From assembly GCA_014297435.1 (NCBI GenBank), contig JACOQA010000002.1, forward strand, positions 124,001 to 188,000: DNA of 64,000 bases. The letters are read 5' to 3'. Shown here in pieces: positions 33,802-42,966 of the stretch; position 1 is the first letter of the stretch; each line of letters starts with the position of its first letter. Made by a program: the position numbers and the translations under genes. The DNA is from Candidatus Nanohaloarchaea archaeon. GTDB taxonomy: Archaea; Nanohalarchaeota; Nanosalinia; Nanosalinales; Nanosalinaceae. The notes below the pieces were generated by a model that was not told the origin of the DNA, did not search any database, and was given only the letters and a program-made list of their open reading frames with translations.

Positions 33802-33954
33802 GTGAGTCACGGCTCAGGAAACCAACATTCAGACCCGGCAAGAAAATGGGAGAAAGCACTCGCCCATATCACAATCGCAATCATCCTCAGCATAGGACGA
33901 GTGACTTATTCAGTTTTCGCCTCAGTCTTCAGGATTCTGACACGGCTAGCCTGA
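33802..33954 (+). CDS. Possible 50-residue single-span membrane protein beside oriC
   Basis: GTG33802 opens 50 codons: a polar start (MSHGSGNQHSDPARKWEK) then a hydrophobic segment (ALAHITIAIILSIGRVTYSV) and a basic end FRILTRLA. The box ATATTTTAAG (33770-33779) lies about 27 bases upstream, the leaderless spacing, and nothing else uses it. The codons look ordinary for this genome. It overlaps the end of the convergent large surface-protein gene by 26 bases. Not recognised. Confidence 0.45.
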   Translation: MSHGSGNQHSDPARKWEKALAHITIAIILSIGRVTYSVFASVFRILTRLA

Positions 33955-36900
33955 ACTTGTCCAATTTACTAAATTCCTTTTCGGCAATTCCAATCAAATT
34001 CAAAGCCTTTTCTCTGCTAAGACCAGAACCTTCAATATTGAAACCATTTGAAGTTGCTACAAACCTGCCCTTACTACTGGAAACAATATACTTTATCTCA
34101 GGAGTTTCTAACTTCTTTACACTAAAATTGCTGGTTTTTAGCTGGTATACCGATTTTTCAGGTCTACTTAGGTGGCTTAGTGAGACTTCGGGACTTTGTA
34201 TAGCGGCTTTTTTGGTCGAGCGGTTCACGGAAAATTCAAGCGAAATACTTCCAGATGAAATCGACCTCTTTAAGCCTTCGAAATCCTTAGAAACTTTTTC
34301 TGACGTGGCACCCGCCTGTTTCAACTGGAATCTCTTCCCGCCAACAATAACAGTGCTCGAAGAATCATTCAGACCGATAACATCGAACACAACTTTCTCA
34401 GACTCGCCAGGTTTCAATACAACCGAACGGTTCTCGTCCTCCAGCAGATCGAAAACAAGATTTTCGCTTAGTTTAGGGCTAATCGATCTCTCTATTTTGA
34501 AGCTGTTATTGTTTTTGAACTCGACCACAAGTTCCCCAATTCCACCTTCTCTCAAATCACCTGAAACATTAAAATCTAGATCTCCTATTTCGTAGGTCTT
34601 CGAAGCCTTGGCGACATTGCTATCGGTTATAACTGCAGCCTCCACAAAATGCTCTCCTTGTCCAAGTCTCGAGATATTGTAAATATTGATGCCTTTCTCG
34701 AGTGAGGTTTCGAAAGAAGTTCTACTACCGCCAATCTGATAAGCGACTGTTGCATTCCGTTTCTTGTTAGAGTAGACTTCGAGTCGGGCAACATTTTCCC
34801 CTTCAAGCGAGGCTGTTAGAGGCGTTGAATACCTAACTTTTATCGAAGCATTTTGAACTACTTCATAGCTATTTCCTGTCTTCATTATACCGGACTGGAC
34901 GAACCTGAAATCTTCGCCCTTCGAATAGTTTGATTTTGTTGAGGGAAAGCTTTCGAACTCCCTCGAAATATTTTCGTACCCACCTGAAGATGTTAGGAGC
35001 TGTGTTTCAGGCAGTTCTAAACCGGTTTTCTCGGTGTATCGGCTACTGGTTTCAACTTGTTGGATATTTCCAGGTATTTTCTCTGAGAACGAATATAACG
35101 GCGTTATAGGAGCTCCGGCTATTTTCAGTTCTGAGGAAGAGTTATAGCTCAAACCGTCCTCAAAACCGATTTCAGGTCTTAGAGTTGCGTTCAAAACACA
35201 TTCGCCTTTCTCACATTTTTTCGAAAACTCGAAGTAATCAGATTTTATAGGATCTTTAGGCATCTCCGGATTACCCATCAAAGAAAGCGAAGACTCCATC
35301 TTATCTTTAACACCATTTTTATGGAAAGAAGTTGGATTGTAAACCAGTCCGGTCTCTCTCAAAGAGTTAACTGAACTTTTGAGCGAGTTTCCTAGGTTCT
35401 TACCTACCCTGAAGAACTCTGAATCAATTATGGAGGAGAATGCGGCATAGTTCACAGTTGAAAATCCTAGGTGGGCGGAAGCACCTTTCTCAATAAAACT
35501 ATTTCTCATCTCCGCATCTTTTTTACCTGCCATAACTGTCGAGTCCCAGACAATAGGCTTCTCCAACTCAGGTATATCGGAAGGACTTATACTTACGTTG
35601 TACTGATTGTGGGATGGCAGCTTCCAGTTGTTTGAGTTACCGCGTCCCTGGAAGTAGATTATTTCCGACCCCCTGGTTTCACCTAGAAAACCTTGTTTCT
35701 CAAGCTTAGGATGGCTTTCAGGCCACAAAAAGTTGTAGAAAACCTGGACCACACCTTTCTGGATTACCTCGGTAGGAGTTTTACCTAGAGGTACTTCCCA
35801 ACCCTCCATACGTTTCAGACCTCTCTCTAGATTGAACTCGTAGTCACTCCATTTGTACTCGTAAAGCATCTCCAGACCTTCTTCCGCAAACTTCAGACCT
35901 CTGATAACCGTTAAACTGGTTTTAGCCATGCTTCCAGCGGAAGATCCAACTGAATCCAGTAAAGACTCAGCTCTATCCGTATTTTTTAGGAAGCTTGAGA
36001 TACCTGTAGGGGTCAGGCTGTACAAGGTCTGTAAAGGTTCGGCCCTTCTCTCAACAAAATGCGTGGTGTTATACCCTTCTTTTCTTAGAACGTTTTCAAC
36101 GCTGCTACCATGTCTAAGACCTCCTCCAAAAGTTGCGAGCACCACAGGCCATTCCTTGTGTAGGTATTCAGATCCTAGAACCGCTTTGCTACCGATTTCT
36201 CTTTCCAGTGATCTGTGGAAAAGCTTTGAAGCTTCTAAGCTGTCTGAAGGGTATCTTCCGACACCTGCCTCAAGGAAAGAATCGTTGTCCAGGTCTCCAT
36301 AGTTAAGGTCGGAGGTGAAATGTTTACCGTCCTCTTTATCGCTGAAAAGTATTCCTTTTTCCACAGGGTCCTCGTAAACCTTTCTAGGAGCGTTTAATAG
36401 CGATATATGTTTGCCTTCAAATACTGTGTTAGGGTTCTCTCCTATCCGTTTGAACGCATTATTGATTTTTCTATCGAGCCTTATAACGCCGTTATATTTA
36501 TTGGTTGTCGAATTCAAGTTCTGGTAGCTGAAGTCGCTGTCAAAGTTAACAGGGTAAACAACTTGTTTTACAGCCATCTCCGCCGCCAAAACACCGGAAT
36601 CAGAATCTAAATCAGCTACAACAACATGGTTAGGATCAAAAACCTCGATAAAACGATTCTTAACCTCTTCAAGACTCTTGTTAACCAGAGAACTTGAACA
36701 CCTTTCCCTGGAAAAACTCAGGCACGAACCATTCTTAGCTGCCAAAGCAGAAGCATAAACAGCCTTAACACGATCCTTCACAAAAACACAGTCCGTCCTA
36801 TTGAAAACCTTGTTCACGTTATCCGTAGAATTCGCCGAAGAAACACCTACACCAAGAACGTTTTCTTCCTGAATTTTCTCCGTAGAATTTGAAACATAAG

Positions 36901-38026
36901 CTGTCGAGTTCAAAGCCACAGCCTCTAACATCGAACGGTCTTTACCCACAAAAACAGTTTGATTAAGAGAATGGTTCCAGGTGTCAGTCGCGGCTTTCTC
37001 AAGATCAAGTATTTTGACTTCCTGATCTAAGGCTAGAGCAAGTTCATGCTCTTGATCGGGATCATACTGTGTGAGTTTGAGCCCTTTTTGATAATTCTTC
37101 AAACTAGATGAAAATATTTTTTCGCCTTTGTAATTGAATATAGATAGATTTCTTGCCTGTATTCCAGCCATTAAATCTCTTTTAGGTAGTTTTTGGAGTT
37201 GATCAATTTGGTGTTCGTAGTTTTTCTGATGGAGTAATTCCCCTTTTTGGTTTCTGATATATAAGCTGTTTTTACCGCCATAGAGCATTTTGTTGTCTTT
37301 TAGGACTACAGAGGTTGTGATAGGAGACTTAACAGACCATTTAACAGAGCCGTTCAAACCTCTCAGTTCTAATCCCTGAGAATGTCTGATGAGGACGCTT
37401 TTATCGATGAATTTGCCGAATTTCTTATCGCCAGGGGCAGCAGACCATTCTATTTTGCCTGTTTCGGACTCAATCACTCTTAAAGGTCCTGAGCCATAGT
37501 TTCCAAAAATAACTTCCAATCTACCATCTTCGTCAAAATCTGAATGATCTCCAACTAGTTTCAAACCCTTATTGCTATTTTTCAACCATCTCTGTTTTCC
37601 ATTCAAACTAAAAACGCCGTAAATCCTTCCATTACCAGCCGCTATACGGTTGTCTGAAATGAATTTCACCGAATCAACAGCCCTTCTGAATGCGCTTTCT
37701 GAAGTAATATCGCCTTGTGAGTGTACAAACCATTTGGGGTCTGAAAACTTTGTTCCGGTTGCCCAAAAGGCAGTATTGTTGATTTTACGGTAGTCTATGC
37801 TGAAGGCGGTCCTGCCCTCAGGATTCAGGCTGTAGAGTTTGGAGGATTTGTTGTAAACCGATAAAATGTCTTTTTGATTTATTTCAAGTCCGAAATCTCC
37901 TTCTTTAGAAGTTTCAAAACTTTTTAACTTATTCTCGTAATCGAAGCTTTGAATCTCGGTTAGTTCAAAGCCCGAAGCTGCCGGTATCACCGGAATTAAC
38001 AGTAAAACAATCAGTATCTTTCTCAT
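33929..38026 (-). CDS. Large secreted protein: beta-propeller plus degenerate gingipain (C25)-like domain
   Basis: The protein has 1365 residues from ATG38026, chosen because a Sec signal peptide (MRKILIVLLLIPVIPAASG) begins there and TTTTAAA lies about 25 bases upstream. Residues about 20-400 look like a PQQ/WD-type propeller with an FG-GAP-like unit (DFDEDGRLEVIFGNYGSG). The middle recalls peptidase C25: YGDLDNDSFLEAGVGRYPSD (about 576-595), IIYFQGRGNSNNW (789-801), IVWDSTVMAG (825-834) and KGASAHLGFS (847-856). In gingipains the second block has the catalytic His (GHG) and the third the catalytic Cys. Here these are Arg and Ser/Thr, so peptidase activity is doubtful. The C-terminal 400 residues are beta-rich with many N-glycosylation sequons. 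No C-terminal anchor is visible. The domain call is by eye. Confidence 0.65.
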   Translation of the reverse strand: MRKILIVLLLIPVIPAASGFELTEIQSFDYENKLKSFETSKEGDFGLEINQKDILSVYNKSSKLYSLNPEGRTAFSIDYRKINNTAFWATGTKFSDPKWFVHSQGDITSESAFRRAVDSVKFISDNRIAAGNGRIYGVFSLNGKQRWLKNSNKGLKLVGDHSDFDEDGRLEVIFGNYGSGPLRVIESETGKIEWSAAPGDKKFGKFIDKSVLIRHSQGLELRGLNGSVKWSVKSPITTSVVLKDNKMLYGGKNSLYIRNQKGELLHQKNYEHQIDQLQKLPKRDLMAGIQARNLSIFNYKGEKIFSSSLKNYQKGLKLTQYDPDQEHELALALDQEVKILDLEKAATDTWNHSLNQTVFVGKDRSMLEAVALNSTAYVSNSTEKIQEENVLGVGVSSANSTDNVNKVFNRTDCVFVKDRVKAVYASALAAKNGSCLSFSRERCSSSLVNKSLEEVKNRFIEVFDPNHVVVADLDSDSGVLAAEMAVKQVVYPVNFDSDFSYQNLNSTTNKYNGVIRLDRKINNAFKRIGENPNTVFEGKHISLLNAPRKVYEDPVEKGILFSDKEDGKHFTSDLNYGDLDNDSFLEAGVGRYPSDSLEASKLFHRSLEREIGSKAVLGSEYLHKEWPVVLATFGGGLRHGSSVENVLRKEGYNTTHFVERRAEPLQTLYSLTPTGISSFLKNTDRAESLLDSVGSSAGSMAKTSLTVIRGLKFAEEGLEMLYEYKWSDYEFNLERGLKRMEGWEVPLGKTPTEVIQKGVVQVFYNFLWPESHPKLEKQGFLGETRGSEIIYFQGRGNSNNWKLPSHNQYNVSISPSDIPELEKPIVWDSTVMAGKKDAEMRNSFIEKGASAHLGFSTVNYAAFSSIIDSEFFRVGKNLGNSLKSSVNSLRETGLVYNPTSFHKNGVKDKMESSLSLMGNPEMPKDPIKSDYFEFSKKCEKGECVLNATLRPEIGFEDGLSYNSSSELKIAGAPITPLYSFSEKIPGNIQQVETSSRYTEKTGLELPETQLLTSSGGYENISREFESFPSTKSNYSKGEDFRFVQSGIMKTGNSYEVVQNASIKVRYSTPLTASLEGENVARLEVYSNKKRNATVAYQIGGSRTSFETSLEKGINIYNISRLGQGEHFVEAAVITDSNVAKASKTYEIGDLDFNVSGDLREGGIGELVVEFKNNNSFKIERSISPKLSENLVFDLLEDENRSVVLKPGESEKVVFDVIGLNDSSSTVIVGGKRFQLKQAGATSEKVSKDFEGLKRSISSGSISLEFSVNRSTKKAAIQSPEVSLSHLSRPEKSVYQLKTSNFSVKKLETPEIKYIVSSSKGRFVATSNGFNIEGSGLSREKALNLIGIAEKEFSKLDKFRLAVSES

Positions 38027-38047
38027 GGTTAAGCTGAAAAGCTTCTG

Positions 38048-38054
38048 TTTTAAA
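38048..38054. promoter_or_regulatory. Shared TATA-like box between divergent genes at 38026 and 38072/38078
   Basis: TTTTAAA lies 25 bases from ATG38026 on one side and 27 bases from GTG38078 on the other (21 from ATG38072). A single box may therefore serve both the surface-protein gene and the glycosyltransferase operon. Confidence 0.4.
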
Positions 38055-38071
38055 CCAAAGATTACGGTTCG

Positions 38072-39196
38072 ATGAGTGTGGAAGTAGGAATATACCATCC
38101 TTGGTTGAAAGAGAAAGGCGGAGCCGAAAAAGTAGTTCTAGAACTAGCAAAACGATCAACACACGAAATAACAATATACACAAGGTTCTACAACCCGGAA
38201 TCAACATTCAAAGAATTCGGAGATCTGGAAATTAAGGAACTAGGGTTTGGCGGTGACGCAAAAAACTTTATCGACGCAGGTCTCAGATTCGGAATCGGAT
38301 CCATGCTAGGCAAAATACCGACAGAAAAACTCGACGCACTAATAATATCAGAAGCAGGTCTCGGATCACTCACAGCAATCAGAAACAACAACCTACCAAT
38401 AATCTGCTACTGCCACACACCTCTAAGAGCTGCGCACCCCGAATTCACACAACTCTACATCAACGAACAACCTCTACCACTAAAACCCGTCTACAAAATC
38501 GGAACCAAAATATACAGCGTTTTCGAGAAACACGCATGGAAAAAATTCGACAAGGTAATTGCGAACAGCCAAACTACCAAAGAAAGAATAATCGCAAAAC
38601 ACCTAAAACACGAGAAAGACATAGAAGTAGTCCATCCCGGTGCAGATATAGAACAAAACAAGCCTGGAGAGTACGAAAACTACTTCCTGTACCCCTCCCG
38701 TTTCAGAAAGTACAAAAGACAAGAACTAGCTATTGAAGCATTCGAAAAAGCGGATCTCGAAGGCTTCAAACTAATTTTGGCTGGTTCCAACCAAGACCCT
38801 GAATACGTAGAACAACTAAGACAAAAAGCAGGAGAAAACGTAGAAATCAAGACCGATGTGCCGGGAGACGAATGGAGAGAACTTTACAGAAACTGTTACA
38901 GCGTCTTGTTTCTTGCAGAAAACGAAGACTGGGGTATTATCCCGGTCGAGACCGGAAGCTACGGCAAAAGTATCATCTCAGTTAATGAAGGCGGGCCGGC
39001 CGAATCAGTACAACACGGAGAAACAGGATTCCTTGTAGAACCCGAACCGGGCATGATCGCGGAAAAAATGTGTGAGTTGGCGGAAAATCCTGAGAAAAAC
39101 CGGGAAATCGGTAAAAAAGCTCGAAAAGAATCAAAGAAATACAGCTGGCAGAAATTCGCTGAAAAACTAGATAGACAAGTCGAGGATTTGGAATGA
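38072..39196 (+). CDS. GT4-family glycosyltransferase, first of six in an operon
   Basis: A 374-residue GT-B retaining glycosyltransferase. The N-terminal Gly-rich acceptor loop is KEKGGAEKV; the sugar-nucleotide site is EDWGIIPVETGSYG, the family's E-x7-E region. ATG38072 is annotated, but GTG38078 (giving VEVGIYHPW) fits the TATA spacing better. It transfers a sugar from an activated donor to a lipid-linked glycan; donor and acceptor are unknown. It overlaps the next gene by four bases (ATGA). Confidence 0.88.
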   Translation: MSVEVGIYHPWLKEKGGAEKVVLELAKRSTHEITIYTRFYNPESTFKEFGDLEIKELGFGGDAKNFIDAGLRFGIGSMLGKIPTEKLDALIISEAGLGSLTAIRNNNLPIICYCHTPLRAAHPEFTQLYINEQPLPLKPVYKIGTKIYSVFEKHAWKKFDKVIANSQTTKERIIAKHLKHEKDIEVVHPGADIEQNKPGEYENYFLYPSRFRKYKRQELAIEAFEKADLEGFKLILAGSNQDPEYVEQLRQKAGENVEIKTDVPGDEWRELYRNCYSVLFLAENEDWGIIPVETGSYGKSIISVNEGGPAESVQHGETGFLVEPEPGMIAEKMCELAENPEKNREIGKKARKESKKYSWQKFAEKLDRQVEDLE

Positions 39197-40155
39197 AAAT
39201 ATCACTTATCTGCACAGTATATAATGAAGGAGGATCTATCGAAGAACTTCTAGAATCCATAGTAGGACAGAAACGAACTCCGGATGAAGCAGTTTTCGTT
39301 GACGCGGGCTCCGAGGATGGCACACGTCAGATTATAGAAAATTACTCAGAGGATTATGAGTGGATCAAATTATTTGTTGAAGAAGGGTGCAATATTGCTG
39401 AGGGCCGTAACACTGCTATAGAGAAGGCAGAAAACGATTACATCGTAGGAACTGACGGCGGCTGTATTCTTGACGAAGGATGGGTTAAGGCCATGGAAGA
39501 AGCTTTCGAAGACGGTCATGAAGCGCTCTCCGGACTCTTTAAACCTCTTTCCGATGATCTGTTCGAATTCGTTCAGGGGGAGATTCGTTGCGCACACTAT
39601 GAACGAGAGAATGTTCCGGATAACTGGCCGCCAAGCTCCCGTTCAGTTGGTTTCACCAGACAAGCATGGGAGGATGCAGGAAAATACCCTGAAGATCTTT
39701 TCACAGGAGAAGACGCGAAATATAACTCAAATATTAGGCGGGCGGGATACGAATGGCATGTCGTGCGTGATGCATTTGTATACTGGCGTATGAGGCCATC
39801 ATGGAGATCATATTTCAAGCAGTTCTACCTTTATGGGGAGGGTGATGCCAGGGCAGGAAACATGTTTGACTACCCGGGCAAAATCTTCGGTGTCTCAAAG
39901 GTCTTTCTCCAGACCTCGACCACGTATATAGGACTGATAGGTTTAGCAGGAGCTATCACCGAACCACTTCTATTATCGTTGACTGTTGCTGGATTCGGTG
40001 CTCACTACGGTTATTACCTTTCAAATCTCAAATCTGCAGTAGAAAAGAAGGGATTAAAGACAGCTCCCTACTTTATTGGATTGGTGCCGGTTCAAACGCT
40101 TGGACACTTCCTAGGTTATCACAAAGAGAAGGTGAGAAAATGGCTTCGATTGTAA
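39193..40155 (+). CDS. GT2-family glycosyltransferase with C-terminal membrane helices
   Basis: A 320-residue GT-A inverting transferase: ISLICTVYNEGGSIEELLESI is the nucleotide-binding start (residues 3-23), a TDGGC replaces the usual DxD, and FTGEDAKYNSNIRRAGY is the catalytic ED-containing block. A hydrophobic C-terminal region (about 235-270) suggests membrane association, as for enzymes acting on polyprenyl-linked sugars. It overlaps its neighbours by 4 and 16 bases. Confidence 0.88.
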   Translation: MKISLICTVYNEGGSIEELLESIVGQKRTPDEAVFVDAGSEDGTRQIIENYSEDYEWIKLFVEEGCNIAEGRNTAIEKAENDYIVGTDGGCILDEGWVKAMEEAFEDGHEALSGLFKPLSDDLFEFVQGEIRCAHYERENVPDNWPPSSRSVGFTRQAWEDAGKYPEDLFTGEDAKYNSNIRRAGYEWHVVRDAFVYWRMRPSWRSYFKQFYLYGEGDARAGNMFDYPGKIFGVSKVFLQTSTTYIGLIGLAGAITEPLLLSLTVAGFGAHYGYYLSNLKSAVEKKGLKTAPYFIGLVPVQTLGHFLGYHKEKVRKWLRL

Positions 40156-41060
40156 TACCTACAAAAGACGAGGACAAGATCTTCACCGCGATGAAAAGAG
40201 CTAAGATGCAGGGACCCGACGAAATAATCGTAGTAAATGAACAGAGTTCCTCAGAACCTTACAAAGAAAAGCTATCTAATATGTCAGGAATAAGATACTT
40301 CGAAGTCGAAGGAGGAACCGCCAAAGCCAGAAATAAAGGAGCTGAGGAAGCGAAGTCTGATAAAATAATATTCCTGGATGCCGACTGTTATCCTCAAGAA
40401 GGCTGGCTTAAAGCCATGGAGGAAGCACTAGAACAAACAGATATGGCGGAGGGGAAGGTCGAATATCAGGGAAAAAGATGTCCCTTGAATAAAGTAGTAG
40501 AGAATCTTGGAGAAGAGAAAAGGTTTTTGACGGCCAATTTAGGGGTTAGGAAAGAAGTATTTGGCAGGATTCAGTTCGATGATGCTTACGATATATTCCG
40601 TGAAGACACTGATTTTGGTTGGAGAGCGTTGAAAGCAGGGTTCAAAACTCAGTTTGTTGAAAATGCAGGGGTCGATCATGATGCCGGAAGATACGACCTC
40701 GAATCGTTTGTTAAGGACAGGCTGAGGTACAAGACCGAGCCTTACTTCTACAGAAAGTTTAAGAACTACGATTTAATCGATAGAGAGGTATCGAAGAAAG
40801 GTCCTGTATACTATCCTAAAGAATTAGTTTTCTCACTTCTTATAATCGTAAGTCTTGCGGTCTCAATATTCCAGCCCTTGGCCTTAATAGCAACAGTAAG
40901 TTTGATGGTGTTTCTCTCAAGTTTCTACACTTACTCGAAGATAAATCAGGGCAAAGCAAGGTTCTGCCCGATCGACTGGCTGAAAGGGTTGGTGTACGTC
41001 CCTCTCGGAATGCTGGCGAAACAGTACGCCATAACCAAAGGTGTCTGGAAGTGGAGATAA
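40140..41060 (+). CDS. GT2-family glycosyltransferase with two C-terminal membrane helices
   Basis: A 306-residue protein with the GT2 opening ASIVIPTKDED, DxD-like LDADCYP (about 84-90), and REDTDFGWRALKAGF with the catalytic base region. Two transmembrane helices lie at about 222-260. It is short at the front, lacking the usual extra helix. Its end overlaps the next start by ten bases, so translation is probably coupled. Confidence 0.87.
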   Translation: MASIVIPTKDEDKIFTAMKRAKMQGPDEIIVVNEQSSSEPYKEKLSNMSGIRYFEVEGGTAKARNKGAEEAKSDKIIFLDADCYPQEGWLKAMEEALEQTDMAEGKVEYQGKRCPLNKVVENLGEEKRFLTANLGVRKEVFGRIQFDDAYDIFREDTDFGWRALKAGFKTQFVENAGVDHDAGRYDLESFVKDRLRYKTEPYFYRKFKNYDLIDREVSKKGPVYYPKELVFSLLIIVSLAVSIFQPLALIATVSLMVFLSSFYTYSKINQGKARFCPIDWLKGLVYVPLGMLAKQYAITKGVWKWR

Positions 41061-42025
41061 CATATGTAGGAAGTTCCACTGGTTACGCAGGAGTGGAGAT
41101 CTACAGTCAGGAGCTGAAAAGAGAGCTGGAGAAAAAAGATATAGAAGTAAACCAGGTCGAACCCGCGACAAAACTCAAGCCACACTTCCTAAACCACTTG
41201 CTGATGAACTCTAGGGAGTTAGGATCGGAGGGGGTCGTCCACGTCACGAACCAAGATCTTATGTCAGGTTTCTTCATGAAGAAAGGCAAAATGGTTGTAA
41301 CCGTCCACGATATCTTTCCATATCTGGGATACTCAGGTCCAATATATTCTCAAATCTCCAGGTTTTACGTCCGGAATATAGAGAGAAAGGCTGACAAGAT
41401 AATCGCGATTTCCGAGTTCACGAGAGACCAATTGATTGAAAACACCGATATTACTGATGAAAGGATCGAAGTCATATACCAAGGCGTTGATCTTGAAACA
41501 TTCTGCCCGAAAGAAGGATCGCCGTTCGAGTTCGACTATTTTCTGCATGTTGGATCGGAGATTGACAGGAAGAACATCGAAGGTTTGATTGAAATATTCT
41601 CAGATATTAAGGAAGAAAAAGATGTGAAGCTGGTAAGGGTCGGAAACCAGAAAGAGGAAACAAAGAATTTGATCGAATCGAAAGATCTTGAAGACGACGT
41701 TATCTATGTTGATAATATTACAACTGAGAAACTTGTTAAGATCTACTCTGGCGCAGAAAAACTACTATTCCCGAGTGAGGCAGAAGGCTTCGGAAGACCG
41801 ATGATCGAAAGCCTTGCTTGTGGAACACCGGTGGTTGCGTTTGATCGTTCACCCATGAACGAAGTTCTTCCCGAGGAAATGCTCGTTGATTGGAACGATC
41901 AGGAACGATTCGTTGAGAAGGCGCTTGAAAGTAGCGATACTGACTGTCGTTCAATCGCTGACAATTATTCGTGGGAGAGAACAGCAGAGGAAACAGTCGA
42001 GGTGTACAGACAATTAGGAAAGTAG
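41051..42025 (+). CDS. GT4-family glycosyltransferase
   Basis: A 324-residue GT-B enzyme starting at GTG41051. It has GSSTGYAGVEIYSQEL as the acceptor loop, the linker YQGVDLETFCP and the donor site EAEGFGRPMIESLACGTPVV with the E-x7-E pair. It ends inside the next gene. It is part of the six-gene transferase operon. Confidence 0.88.
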   Translation: MEITYVGSSTGYAGVEIYSQELKRELEKKDIEVNQVEPATKLKPHFLNHLLMNSRELGSEGVVHVTNQDLMSGFFMKKGKMVVTVHDIFPYLGYSGPIYSQISRFYVRNIERKADKIIAISEFTRDQLIENTDITDERIEVIYQGVDLETFCPKEGSPFEFDYFLHVGSEIDRKNIEGLIEIFSDIKEEKDVKLVRVGNQKEETKNLIESKDLEDDVIYVDNITTEKLVKIYSGAEKLLFPSEAEGFGRPMIESLACGTPVVAFDRSPMNEVLPEEMLVDWNDQERFVEKALESSDTDCRSIADNYSWERTAEETVEVYRQLGK

Positions 42026-42966
42026 TCGGTATACACTACGGAGAGCCCCATGAGGTCCACAAGGTGTGGATGGATGCGGTAGGTGAGACCAAGAGACTTG
42101 ATATCGACCACGAACCATCGATAACCAACATAATTCGTTATGCTTTAAAGGTCCGGGAAGTTCCTGATGCCGATGTTATAATCTGCGAAGGCGGAGTCGA
42201 ACTGAGGACTGCCGTCGTGAAGAAACTATTGAACCCGGGAACGAAGATAGTCCGATTGGTCGCGGACCAAGGTCTTTACGAAGTCGAGGAAAAAGATCGG
42301 AATGGTTTCGAGCAAAAGCTTCTGAATCGTTTTGTCGATGGAGCGATCACCAACTCAGAGTTCATGAAGAACTATGCTGAAAAATTCATCGATGCGCCGA
42401 TAGAAGTCGTTCATCCTTTTGTACCCGATCTTGAAAGATATCTTGAGAACAATAGAGAGTACAAAGAGACACAGGAAATCTGCTTCGTCGGCTACAACTA
42501 TCCAAACAAGAACGTCGATGTACTGGTTGAAGCAGTGAAAGATCTCGACGTTAAGCTGCACATAGTTGGGAAAGGTCACGATCAACGTGACGATGAAAAC
42601 GTTATCGTCCATGGTTTCGTCGATGATCTCGAAGAAGTCTACGATCGTTGTGATATCTACGTTCAGCCTTCGGACGGTGATGCGTTCGGAGTGGCACCGG
42701 CCGAAGCGATGGCATACGGAATACCTACAATCGTCACCGATACCACAGGGATCAAAAACTTGATCGGAGAATTAGATGAAAAATTAGTTGCGGAAACATC
42801 AGTCAAAGGAATAAAGGGCGCGATCAAAAGTTTCTACGAAAAAAGCTTCGATGAAAGAAACCAGCTATCGGAAAAGATGAGAGAGAAAGTTTCGGTACTT
42901 TCGAAAGACAGAAGCCAGAAAAGCTTTAGAGACAAGTTCGAGAAAATTGTGGAGGATAAGATATGA
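41971..42966 (+). CDS. GT4-family glycosyltransferase (start uncertain)
   Basis: A 331-residue frame whose recognisable GT4 sequence begins at about residue 18 (VVGIHYGEPHEVHKVWMDA). The donor site is DGDAFGVAPAEAMAYGIPT, where the first acidic residue is Asp rather than Glu. The annotated GTG41971 gives a 55-base overlap with the previous gene. No ATG, GTG or TTG lies nearer the conserved start, so either the overlap is real or a non-standard codon near 42013 is used. Confidence 0.82.
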   Translation: MGENSRGNSRGVQTIRKVVGIHYGEPHEVHKVWMDAVGETKRLDIDHEPSITNIIRYALKVREVPDADVIICEGGVELRTAVVKKLLNPGTKIVRLVADQGLYEVEEKDRNGFEQKLLNRFVDGAITNSEFMKNYAEKFIDAPIEVVHPFVPDLERYLENNREYKETQEICFVGYNYPNKNVDVLVEAVKDLDVKLHIVGKGHDQRDDENVIVHGFVDDLEEVYDRCDIYVQPSDGDAFGVAPAEAMAYGIPTIVTDTTGIKNLIGELDEKLVAETSVKGIKGAIKSFYEKSFDERNQLSEKMREKVSVLSKDRSQKSFRDKFEKIVEDKI

